Origin: Candidatus Gastranaerophilales bacterium
GTDB taxonomy: Bacteria; Cyanobacteriota; Vampirovibrionia; Gastranaerophilales; Gastranaerophilaceae
Direction: 5' to 3'
DNA length: 6,069 bases
NCBI GenBank assembly: GCA_944326495.1
Contig: CALVEE010000029.1
Coordinates: 1-6,069 of the forward strand
Every line of letters starts with the position of its first letter. Position 1 is the stretch's first letter. Positions 1 through 5,868 of this stretch are shown here, piece after piece. The notes below the pieces were generated by a model. It saw nothing but the letters and a program-made list of their open reading frames with translations, ran no database searches and had not been told where the DNA came from. The position numbers were made by a program, and so were the translations under genes.

Positions 1-1376
1 ATACATACCCTGTTCCTTCCGCTTTCTTTTGCTTCATACAAAGCTTTATCCGCTCTTTTAAAGAGTTCGTCGCCGCTCTCATCCGGCGTAAATTCGGCTA
101 ATCCCATACTTATTGTGACATTGATATTTTTTTTGTCAATAGGAACGGGAGTCTCTTCTACAGCCTTTCTTAGGCGTTCTCCGACTATTTTTGCTTCATC
201 TATGCGGGTAAAAGGCAAAAGAACTGCAAACTCTTCTCCGCCATAACGGGACGGAATATCCGATTCTCTTAAATGCTCTTTAATAATAGATGCAACCGTT
301 CTTAAAACACTGTCACCGCTTGCATGGCCGTATGTATCATTAACTTTCTTGAAGAAATCAATATCAATCATCATTGCGCAGAGAGGATTTCTCTGGCGTT
401 TTGTTGTTGCGATTTCCTGATTTAGGCGGACTTCAAACTGACGCCTGTTATTTAGACCGGTCAAGGCGTCTAAAGTTGCGTATTGCAAAACTTTTGCATA
501 AGTATTTGCCCTGCTGATAGTAATTGCAGACTGTCTTGTAAGCTGTTCCAGATAACTGATATCCCGCTTAGAAAGTTTATCCAAAGTACTTCTTGCTACT
601 ATGCAGCCGGTTATTTCATTTTCGGAAATCAGCGGGAATGCTCCGATTTTATCGTTATTTGTAAGTATATATTCAGTCTCCGGCGTAACTTGTTTTAATG
701 CTTCATATATTCTTTCATCGTTGCAGGCCTTTGGCCATACAAGTCTGAAATCTTCTTCATCGCGCAAGAACACATATATTAAATGATCTGATATAAATCT
801 ATCAAGCATTTCGCCAATCAAAGGCACAATATAATTGAGTTCATACTGCGTCTCAATAATTTTTGCAATATTTTTCATCGCATCATGAAACTCAACATTA
901 ATTTTTGACTGTTCATTAAGTACTATATTTTGGATTTTTAAAGATATTTGTGAGGCAAAAACCTTCATCAGAAACAAAAATTCCATATTAAGAGGCGTAT
1001 CCCCGCCGAAGATAAGCTCAATCAGCCCGAAAACTTTTCCCTCTTTTATAACCGGCATATAGAGGGATTTAATCATAAGGTTGATATCGCCGATTACGGG
1101 GGGAAGTTTGTACGCTTTTGAATTAATCACAAAGTCATGTTCTTTTATGCTTTCAAAAATTTCATAGATTTCGGAAGTATCTTCGATAATATTCCAATTT
1201 CCGCCGCACCCGCGCATTGTATTTGTAACATTATCAAAAATATAAACAGAAAATTTTTCAAACCCGATATACCCGCCTAATACCGAACTAATGCCGCTTA
1301 TAAGCCCGGAAGTATCAACTTCTCCGGAAAGTATCTCCGAAATTTTTGCTAAAAAATGCAGTTCTCTGTTTTCCAT
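1..1376 (-). CDS. GAF-GGDEF diguanylate cyclase (3' end cut by window edge)
   Basis: This gene probably makes cyclic di-GMP from two GTP. The 458 visible codons contain two N-terminal regions that look GAF-like (about residues 7-155 and 160-295; weak call by pattern), then a GGDEF domain from about residue 298. Within it are D338-I-D-F-F-K, N346, D355 and the active-site GGEEF at 379-383. An RESD motif at 370-373 lies exactly five residues before GGEEF, the position of the RxxD product-inhibition site. All of these positions are offset by a constant 11 from PleD, so activity and feedback control both look intact. The visible end, SGRNRVC, is the usual end of a GGDEF domain, so only a few residues should be missing. 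No membrane segment is seen, so it is probably cytoplasmic. The ATG overlaps the stop of the upstream TPR gene (TAATG), which fixes the start and implies translational coupling. The ligand of the GAF regions cannot be told. Confidence 0.93.
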   Translation of the reverse strand, partial: MENRELHFLAKISEILSGEVDTSGLISGISSVLGGYIGFEKFSVYIFDNVTNTMRGCGGNWNIIEDTSEIYEIFESIKEHDFVINSKAYKLPPVIGDINLMIKSLYMPVIKEGKVFGLIELIFGGDTPLNMEFLFLMKVFASQISLKIQNIVLNEQSKINVEFHDAMKNIAKIIETQYELNYIVPLIGEMLDRFISDHLIYVFLRDEEDFRLVWPKACNDERIYEALKQVTPETEYILTNNDKIGAFPLISENEITGCIVARSTLDKLSKRDISYLEQLTRQSAITISRANTYAKVLQYATLDALTGLNNRRQFEVRLNQEIATTKRQRNPLCAMMIDIDFFKKVNDTYGHASGDSVLRTVASIIKEHLRESDIPSRYGGEEFAVLLPFTRIDEAKIVGERLRKAVEETPVPIDKKNINVTISMGLAEFTPDESGDELFKRADKALYEAKESGRNRVC

Positions 1377-2449
1377 TAATATATATCATCCTCATCATAT
1401 TCGCTAAAAAACTCAAATCCGGCACAGGTTTTAAAGTTTTCTACAATAGCTTTATCGAAATCTTCATCCGGCACGATTTTGCCGTTTACATAAGTATAGC
1501 TTATGCCGGTTGTGGGTTCATCAGTTAATTTGTTTGCATAATACTCATCACTTGTTATAAATTTTCTTGAAACTTCGTTTAATAAATTAAATATATACGC
1601 TGACTGCAGTTCAGACGAATCGGGTTCTTCAAGAATAAGCATTGCAGCTTTCTGCAGTTCGCTTACGGAATCTCTGTATCTATGCAGACTTCTTAGAAGC
1701 ACCGCAAGATTATAATGAGCTTCATATCTCATCGGCTCTAATTTTATAGCTTTGCAGTATTCAAGTCCGGCCTCGCGGTATTCTCCGCGGAGGTGATGAG
1801 CTACAGCTTTATTGTAATAAATATCATAATTCTTTTTAAGTATCTTTAAAGCTTTTCCGTAAGCTTCAACAGCTTCGCCTAAATATTTATAAGCAAGATA
1901 TCTTTTCTCAAGCGGAAGATATAATGCCTTCTGTTTGTAGGCAACTCCTTTGTTGTAATATGCAATTCCCCTGTTTCCCCTGACACTTTTTATATTGCTG
2001 TAAACAAACGGTATCCATAATTTAAAGAGCCTTATCTGCGTAATCGTATCGAACTGTTCAATAGCTTCGTCAAAGAACCCTAAATCTTCTGAATACACAA
2101 TTCCTAAATTCATTCTTGCCATAACATATTTGGGGTTGTATTGAATAGCATGCTCATACGCATCCACCGCAGAATAATAATCCTCGTAAACTGCATAAAT
2201 ATTTCCGAGATTAAACCATGCTTCATAGTGTTCAGGGAAAAGTTTAAGCCCTTTATCGTAAAATTCAAGCGTTTTGGCCATATTATCCTGACTGTACGCC
2301 TGATCGCCTTTATAGATATAATACATTCCCTTAACTTTCATAGCCTGTTTTTCAATCCAGCCCCAGAAAAAGAATGCCAGAAGCGCCAGAATACAGACAA
2401 GAATTATAAATGTTACTTTAGAAAATATTTTTTTGAGAACCCGTTTCAT
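1376..2449 (-). CDS. Membrane-anchored TPR protein, coupled to the diguanylate cyclase
   Basis: A 357-residue protein with a basic N-terminus (MKRVLKKIFSK), one hydrophobic helix at about 13-31, then tetratricopeptide repeats. Repeats are seen at roughly 42-75, 76-109, 110-143, 161-205, 208-241 and 242-275, with typical signatures such as AWFNLGNIYAVYEDYYSAVDAYEHAI. The spacing between the third and fourth repeats is irregular. The C-terminal 80 residues are not repeats and end in an acidic, aromatic tail (SEYDEDDIY). TPRs bind other proteins, so this is probably an adaptor at the inner membrane; which side the repeats face is uncertain, although the positive N-terminus favours an N-in anchor with the repeats outside the cytoplasm. 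It is first in a two-gene unit with the GGDEF protein, overlapping it by one base. That suggests a shared pathway, but a direct partnership is inference. There is no Shine-Dalgarno before the ATG; a -10 box sits 8 nt upstream. Confidence 0.9.
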   Translation of the reverse strand: MKRVLKKIFSKVTFIILVCILALLAFFFWGWIEKQAMKVKGMYYIYKGDQAYSQDNMAKTLEFYDKGLKLFPEHYEAWFNLGNIYAVYEDYYSAVDAYEHAIQYNPKYVMARMNLGIVYSEDLGFFDEAIEQFDTITQIRLFKLWIPFVYSNIKSVRGNRGIAYYNKGVAYKQKALYLPLEKRYLAYKYLGEAVEAYGKALKILKKNYDIYYNKAVAHHLRGEYREAGLEYCKAIKLEPMRYEAHYNLAVLLRSLHRYRDSVSELQKAAMLILEEPDSSELQSAYIFNLLNEVSRKFITSDEYYANKLTDEPTTGISYTYVNGKIVPDEDFDKAIVENFKTCAGFEFFSEYDEDDIY

Positions 2450-2457
2450 ACTATTAA

Positions 2458-2486
2458 ATTATACCACAGGAGCAGATAATTTTATG
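2458..2486 (-). promoter_or_regulatory. Extended -10 promoter of the TPR/diguanylate cyclase unit
   Basis: On the minus strand the sequence TGGTATAAT (2466 down to 2458) is a perfect -10 hexamer with the extended TGn motif. The -35 region, 17 nt further upstream (CATAAA, 2486-2481), is weak, as is common for extended -10 promoters. Only 8 nt separate TATAAT from the ATG at 2449, which puts the transcription start at about 2451-2449 and gives a leader of 0-2 nt. No ribosome-binding sequence is present, consistent with a leaderless mRNA. Confidence 0.6.
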
Positions 2487-2493
2487 TTAAAAT
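2485..2493 (+). promoter_or_regulatory. Extended -10 promoter of the phosphopantetheinyl transferase gene
   Basis: TGTTAAAAT combines an extended TGn (2485-2487) with a TAAAAT -10 box (2488-2493). Only six bases (CATATT) lie between it and the ATG at 2500, so the predicted transcription start is the A of the start codon. No recognisable -35 is present at 17 nt (CACAGG, 2465-2470), and there is no Shine-Dalgarno. It overlaps the opposite-facing promoter of the TPR gene, so the two are probably not occupied at once. Confidence 0.45.
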
Positions 2494-2499
2494 CATATT

Positions 2500-3033
2500 A
2501 TGGATATTTTCGTTATTGAAATAGTAGATGCTGATAATGTACATATGGAACTTTTAAGAGAGTTTCAGAAAAAAGAGATTTCTAATCCGGAAAAATGGAA
2601 CCAGCATTGCCTTTCATATTTGATGGTTGATAGAATTTTGAGAGATTTTTACGGAATTGAAGATAGAGAAATCGTCTTTAACGGCAAAAAACCTTTCCTT
2701 AAAACGCGGGAAAAGTTTTTCAGCATAAGCCACAGCGGAGATTATATTGCACTTGCTTTTTCTGATTATGACTGCGGGGTGGATATAGAAAAAATTAAGC
2801 TTAGGGATTTTGAAGAGATTTCTAAGCGGATGGGGTTTAAATGCAATACTTTAGAAGATTTTTATAATGAGTGGACTAAATATGAAGCTGAATACAAGCT
2901 TGGAAAACCCGCGCAAAAATTTAAGAAATTCCATTTTGAAGATTATATAATAACAGCCTCAAGCGTTAATATTCAAGAAGAGTTTGAGATTTATATTCAA
3001 AGCGGACAAGTCTTTCCTAACGCAAACGCCTGA
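2500..3033 (+). CDS. Sfp-like 4'-phosphopantetheinyl transferase
   Basis: Members of this family move the phosphopantetheine arm of CoA onto a serine of acyl or peptidyl carrier proteins, in the cytoplasm. The core motifs appear in order: NGKKPFL (61-67), FSISHSGDYIALAFS (74-88), GVDIE (93-97, with the metal ligands D95 and E97) and W125-T-K-Y-E129-A-E-Y-K133. W125, E129 and K133 align with W147, E151 and K155 of Sfp. The residue matching Sfp K150 is Tyr128, with a lysine one place earlier (K127). At 177 residues it is shorter than Sfp (about 224), mainly through a compact stretch between GVDIE and the tryptophan motif and a short C-terminus. It is longer than AcpS-type enzymes. No carrier protein or synthase is in the window, so the substrate is unknown; it may be the cell's general enzyme. 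It lacks a Shine-Dalgarno and is followed, 55 nt later, by a small gene on the same strand. Confidence 0.88.
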   Translation: MDIFVIEIVDADNVHMELLREFQKKEISNPEKWNQHCLSYLMVDRILRDFYGIEDREIVFNGKKPFLKTREKFFSISHSGDYIALAFSDYDCGVDIEKIKLRDFEEISKRMGFKCNTLEDFYNEWTKYEAEYKLGKPAQKFKKFHFEDYIITASSVNIQEEFEIYIQSGQVFPNANA

Positions 3034-3074
3034 TTGTTCTAAAGTTTTTCTCTTCTTGGCCGTTAATTAATCTT

Positions 3075-3081
3075 GAAAGGA
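3075..3081 (+). promoter_or_regulatory. Ribosome-binding site of the 55-codon gene
   Basis: GAAAGGA lies 7 nt before the ATG at 3089. An in-frame ATG at 3083 is only one base from this site, too close, so 3089 is the better start. An in-frame TGA at 3074 rules out any start further upstream. This is the clearest Shine-Dalgarno in the window. Confidence 0.65.
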
Positions 3082-3088
3082 AATGATT

Positions 3089-3256
3089 ATGGCAAGAATT
3101 ATAGAATCCGGCGGAAGAAGAATTATAAAATTATCAGTGGACGATATTATCTCTATTGTGCAGGACTATCAAAGAATTGTCCCGAGATTTTCTTCCGCCC
3201 TGGAGGCGAGGGATTACCTGAGCGATACCGTTATATTTATTCCGGAAGATTTTTAG
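3089..3256 (+). CDS. Small 55-residue protein of unknown function
   Basis: I do not recognise this protein. It begins MARIIESGGRRIIKLS and ends TVIFIPEDF. The pattern suggests a short basic strand (about 9-16), an amphipathic helix (17-31, SVDDIISIVQDYQRI), a second helix (34-45, FSSALEARDYLS) and a final strand (47-52). It has no signal peptide, membrane segment or cysteine, so it is probably a compact cytoplasmic protein. Support for it being real comes from a well-spaced ribosome-binding site, natural composition, and a position 55 nt behind the phosphopantetheinyl transferase gene with no terminator evident between them, so the two are probably co-transcribed. Its last four bases overlap the end of the convergent TPR gene (3253-3256). 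A longer reading in another frame across this spot has an unnatural, basic, cysteine/aromatic composition and runs far into the TPR gene. A role linked to carrier-protein modification is possible but rests only on position. Confidence 0.7.
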   Translation: MARIIESGGRRIIKLSVDDIISIVQDYQRIVPRFSSALEARDYLSDTVIFIPEDF

Positions 3257-4914
3257 AAGAAATCCGAAGTGGATATATCAGCAAGAGCATTTTTTGCTTC
3301 TTCAAAAGACGGATCCTGTTCAAGTATTTCCATATATAAAGATTTTGCTTTTTCCCGGTTATTATTTTCGTATAGAAGAGCAAGATTATATTTTGCCTGA
3401 ATAAGTTCCGGATCATACATTATTGCTTTTTTGAAGGCTTCTTCTGCGTTCTTGAAATCATGCTGCGCAGCATACATAAGCCCAACCCTGTACAAGCCCT
3501 GTGGATTTTTTTCATCAAATTTTAATAAATCCGTAAGCGCCTTCTTCTCCTCAAAAAAGTTTCCGAGCTGATGGTGGGCTTCTGAGAGCAAAAGCAGATA
3601 TTTTGCCCTGTATTCATTTTGTTTATCGTACTCAATCGCCTGATTAATTGACTCTACACAGCCTGAAAAATTCTTCTGCTTATAATAATTCCGTGCAACA
3701 TTATAATAAATTTCGGAATTCAAAGTATTATACTGCACCGCCTCTTTTAAATACTCATACGACTCATCCAGTTTGTCCTGCTCTGCCATATCAACCGCCC
3801 ATTTGATATAAAGTTCGCACATAAGAAGGTTGATTGTTTTAGCTTCCTTTGGAGTAGCCTTGTCAAGAAGAAGCATATACTTGTCAATAGCTTTCTGGTA
3901 TTCTTTTGTCTGGATATAAGCGTCTGCCAGTTCTAAAGTTACATCAAACCCGTTCTGCGACATCATTGCTAAATCTTCCAGTATAGCAATACCTTCACCC
4001 ATCCGGTTTAACTTAATATTGTATGAAGCTATATCATTTCTGACTTTAAACTTATCCGAACCCTGAATATCCAGAAGCTTTTCAGAATACTCAATTGCTT
4101 TATCATAATCCTCTGATTCGACATATAAAGCAACAAGCGTTTCATTAACCCACAAAAGCGTTTTAGCATCCGTAACAAAGGTCAGCATATATAATAGCGT
4201 CTCTATTGCAACCGGATAATTTTTAATTTTTATATAAAGCTCAGTAAGTTTCCTGTTCGTGTTAACGTCGTTCGGATAAATGCCGAGTCTCGTTTTATAA
4301 GCCTCAAACGCGGCCGGATAATCATGAACTTCTTCGTTTAATTCCGCAAGAATTGACTGCACATCAGCAACATCCTCGTCTAATTCCATTAAATCAGAAA
4401 GAATTTCATAAGCACCTATTGCAGAATAAGGCTGGTCAGTCTGCCTGTATAATTCAGCAAGCGTCTTGACTACTGTCTTATCGTTCTTTTTATGGTCAAA
4501 TACGTATTCGTATTCTTTAATAGCTTTTGTAAGCAGCTGCTTCTTTATATAACAATCTCCGAGAAGCTGGCGTGTTTCTACGCTGCTGGATTTTTTCTTC
4601 AATATAATAGAACACTGTTTTATTGCCTGATTATATTTTCTGTCCTCATAATAAGCTTTAGCAAGATAAATCCTGACCTCAATATGCCCCGGTACTCTGT
4701 CTAAGTATTTTGAAGCAAGCAGCTGCACCAGCGTATATTCTTTTTTATCAAACAGAACCTCTACCTGATCAAGGATATTTTTGGTTGAAAGCTGTAATTC
4801 CTCACCTCTGCTATTCCCTCCGCCTTGATATAATATAATTGAATACAAAATGTATATTGCTATTACAGCAACTACAAATGCAACTACAATTATTATAATA
4901 TTCGTTTCTGTCAT
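3253..4914 (-). CDS. Large membrane-anchored TPR protein
   Basis: A 553-residue protein with an N-terminal hydrophobic helix (about 5-28) after a short MTET start, a glycine-rich hinge (31-37), and then about 12 tetratricopeptide repeats filling the rest. The clearest are around 78-111, 112-145, 217-249, 252-284, 323-356, 400-432, 472-505 and 506-537 (for example GLYRVGLMYAAQHDFKNAEEAFKKAIMYDP). The layout resembles LapB/YciM, which also has one N-terminal helix followed by TPRs. However, the C-terminal rubredoxin-like metal domain of LapB is absent: no CxxC pair is seen and the protein ends ADISTSDFF. It should therefore be called only a TPR scaffold at the inner membrane. It is probably monocistronic, divergent from the gene at 5022 and convergent with the 55-codon gene, whose stop codon it overlaps. 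Only a weak purine-rich stretch (AAGAGAG, about 13 nt away) precedes the ATG. Confidence 0.9.
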   Translation of the reverse strand: MTETNIIIIVVAFVVAVIAIYILYSIILYQGGGNSRGEELQLSTKNILDQVEVLFDKKEYTLVQLLASKYLDRVPGHIEVRIYLAKAYYEDRKYNQAIKQCSIILKKKSSSVETRQLLGDCYIKKQLLTKAIKEYEYVFDHKKNDKTVVKTLAELYRQTDQPYSAIGAYEILSDLMELDEDVADVQSILAELNEEVHDYPAAFEAYKTRLGIYPNDVNTNRKLTELYIKIKNYPVAIETLLYMLTFVTDAKTLLWVNETLVALYVESEDYDKAIEYSEKLLDIQGSDKFKVRNDIASYNIKLNRMGEGIAILEDLAMMSQNGFDVTLELADAYIQTKEYQKAIDKYMLLLDKATPKEAKTINLLMCELYIKWAVDMAEQDKLDESYEYLKEAVQYNTLNSEIYYNVARNYYKQKNFSGCVESINQAIEYDKQNEYRAKYLLLLSEAHHQLGNFFEEKKALTDLLKFDEKNPQGLYRVGLMYAAQHDFKNAEEAFKKAIMYDPELIQAKYNLALLYENNNREKAKSLYMEILEQDPSFEEAKNALADISTSDFF

Positions 4915-4952
4915 TAAGTTAAAAAATCTCTCTTACCGTTAAATCTAACATT

Positions 4953-4981
4953 ATTATACACAATCTTTAATAAAAAAGAAA
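4953..4981 (-). promoter_or_regulatory. Promoter of the large TPR gene
   Basis: A perfect TATAAT is read on the minus strand at 4958-4953, with a poor -35 (TTTCTT, 4981-4976) at 17 nt. Transcription would begin near 4946, leaving a leader of about 32 nt before the ATG at 4914. Unlike the other lead genes in this window, this transcript would carry a short leader. Confidence 0.45.
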
Positions 4982-4984
4982 CAG

Positions 4985-5014
4985 TTTACTTTTTTTTGAA
5001 TTTAATTATATATT
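4985..5014 (+). promoter_or_regulatory. Probable promoter of the exported-protein gene
   Basis: TATATT (5009-5014) lies 18 nt after TTTACT (4985-4990), which matches TTGACA at four of six positions. Seven bases then lead to the ATG at 5022, so transcription would start at or next to the start codon. The region is almost pure A/T, so several -10 registers are possible (TATTAT at 5011-5016 is another). No Shine-Dalgarno is present in any of them. Confidence 0.4.
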
Positions 5015-5021
5015 ATATAGT

Positions 5022-5600
5022 ATGAAAAGATTTTTTGTATTCGCACTCTTATTTACTATATTGTCCTCCTGCTCCTATGCAGATGATGAGTGGGATAGTT
5101 TTGGCGATGTTGACAGAGCCTGGGACGGGCAGAAGTCTATAACGAATAAGGAATTTGAAGAAGCAATTAATACTTTAGAAGGCAAAAAGAAGCAAAAAGA
5201 AGAAAAGAAACGTAAGAAAATGATAAAAAAGATTAGCGGCGGCGGCGAGAGCCTTCATCCTGATTTGAGTCCGGAGAGCGAAATAAAATCACTTACGCCT
5301 TTGAAGGAAAACGAGGACGGAATGCTTCTTAATATCCCTGTTAATATGATAATAAATAATGAGGCTCTTGATAAGGGGTTTTATAAGGTTATAGGGGAGA
5401 GGGATAAGGACGGTAATATATATCTTTCTTTCTACCAGTCGCAGTTTTTCAAGGGTAAAGTAAAGGCCGTTGAGACGCGGGATGATTATGAGCAGGAGAC
5501 ATTGGATTTTGTCGAGCTTATACCGTATAACGATAAGTATGTAAAAATAATTTTTGGCTCGCTTGATTTTAATGCCTATGCTTTTGTAAGGTTTTTCTAG
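5022..5600 (+). CDS. Exported protein, probable lipoprotein, of unknown function
   Basis: I do not recognise this 192-residue protein. It starts with a clear signal peptide (MKRFFVFALLFTILSSC). L14-S-S-C17 fits a lipobox, giving a lipid-anchored Cys17. Cleavage after SYA (residue 20) by signal peptidase I is the alternative. The mature protein has an acidic, tryptophan-containing start (DDEWDSFGDVDRAWDG, 21-36), a short helix (42-53), then a strongly charged, lysine-rich stretch at 55-70 and a Gly/Ser/Pro linker (73-86). The last 100 residues alternate hydrophobic and polar residues in short stretches (NIYLSFYQSQFF, KYVKIIFGSL, YAFVRFF), suggesting a small beta-rich domain outside the cytoplasm. 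It stands alone between the divergent large TPR gene and the repeat element. The ATG at 5022 is chosen because the signal peptide begins directly there, although it has no ribosome-binding site. No hairpin-plus-T-run terminator follows the stop. Confidence 0.82.
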   Translation: MKRFFVFALLFTILSSCSYADDEWDSFGDVDRAWDGQKSITNKEFEEAINTLEGKKKQKEEKKRKKMIKKISGGGESLHPDLSPESEIKSLTPLKENEDGMLLNIPVNMIINNEALDKGFYKVIGERDKDGNIYLSFYQSQFFKGKVKAVETRDDYEQETLDFVELIPYNDKYVKIIFGSLDFNAYAFVRFF

Positions 5601-5615
5601 TTCTTTTTCATAATC

Positions 5616-5811
5616 AGCACCCATCCCAACCCTGTCTTGGATTTGCTTCACGCTCACAGAGCTTCACCTTTAAGCCTCACGGCTTAGTCGGTTCAGTCTG
5701 TTCGCTATCCGGACTACCGTCCGTCCGCAAATCCGCTCCCTCAAAAGGGAGGGGGCAGGCGCCAAGTGTGGAGCGTTCCTTCCCTAGTGAGGGAAGGTTA
5801 GGATGGGTGCT
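5616..5811. repeat. 196-bp GC-rich element with 16-bp terminal inverted repeats (MITE-like)
   Basis: The ends are AGCACCCATCCCAACC (5616-5631) and, inverted, AGCACCCATCCTAACC (5811-5796), matching at 15 of 16 bases. By hand count the interior is about 58% G+C, against about a quarter in a sampled stretch of the following DNA. It is packed with complementary segments: GGATTTGC (5639-5646) pairs with GCAAATCC (5727-5734), TAAGCC/GGCTTA (5671-5686), CGGAC/GTCCG (5710-5723), CTCCCT/AGGGAG (5736-5751) and CCTTCCCT/AGGGAAGG (5778-5797). No transposase is encoded and no target-site duplication is obvious. This layout fits a non-autonomous transposable element or a dispersed intergenic repeat. An open reading frame crossing it on the minus strand is taken to be spurious. 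That it occurs elsewhere in the genome is inference. Confidence 0.65.
5778..5797. other. Perfect 8-bp hairpin at the right end of the repeat element
   Basis: CCTTCCCT and AGGGAAGG enclose the 4-nt loop AGTG. The last two bases of the stem are the first bases of the right terminal repeat. No T-run follows on either strand, so it is not a standard intrinsic terminator. It may still stop or stabilise transcripts arriving from the gene that ends at 5600. Confidence 0.6.
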
Positions 5812-5835
5812 TTCCCGCAAGGGTAAAATTACATC

Positions 5836-5865
5836 AGCAGATATTAACATAGGAAAATTTCTGCT
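5836..5865. other. Imperfect 10-bp inverted repeat
   Basis: AGCAGATATT (5836-5845) and AATTTCTGCT (5856-5865) pair at 9 of 10 positions around a 10-nt spacer. It lies between the repeat element and the rightward promoter. It could be a protein-binding site or a weak hairpin. There is no clean T-run, so a terminator is not called. Confidence 0.4.
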
Positions 5866-5868
5866 CAA

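Noticed and set aside
483..786. Two plus-strand open frames (483-698 and 601-786)
   Set aside because: They lie wholly antisense to the GAF-GGDEF gene, whose frame shows real catalytic motifs. Their translations show no domain and no start signal.
1346..1528. Plus-strand open frame of 60 codons
   Set aside because: It is antisense to the TPR/GGDEF junction, and its hydrophobic look is a by-product of the reverse reading of acidic codons.
2141..2479. Plus-strand open frame of 112 codons
   Set aside because: It is antisense to the TPR coding region, with a composition rich in Ile, Phe, His and Arg typical of a shadow frame.
3073..3339. Open frame of 88 codons starting TTG
   Set aside because: It has an unnatural basic/aromatic composition, a non-ATG start without a placed ribosome-binding site, and runs deep into the convergent TPR gene. 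The overlapping 55-codon frame at 3089 is much better supported.
4492..4704. Plus-strand open frame of 70 codons
   Set aside because: It is antisense to the large TPR gene and has no start signal.
3253..4914. LapB/YciM identity for the large TPR protein
   Set aside because: The layout is similar, but the C-terminal rubredoxin-like cysteine pairs are missing, so the specific name is not supported.
5601..5640. Intrinsic terminator after the gene ending at 5600
   Set aside because: There is no stem-loop followed by a T-run. The nearest hairpins belong to the repeat element and lack T-runs.
5289..5657. Minus-strand open frame of 122 codons
   Set aside because: It is antisense to the signal-peptide-bearing gene at 5022-5600 and reads into the repeat element.
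5671..5734. tRNA-like segment (GGTTCAGTC resembling a T-arm)
   Set aside because: No acceptor stem, anticodon arm or CCA-like end can be formed around it. The pairing fits a repeat element better.
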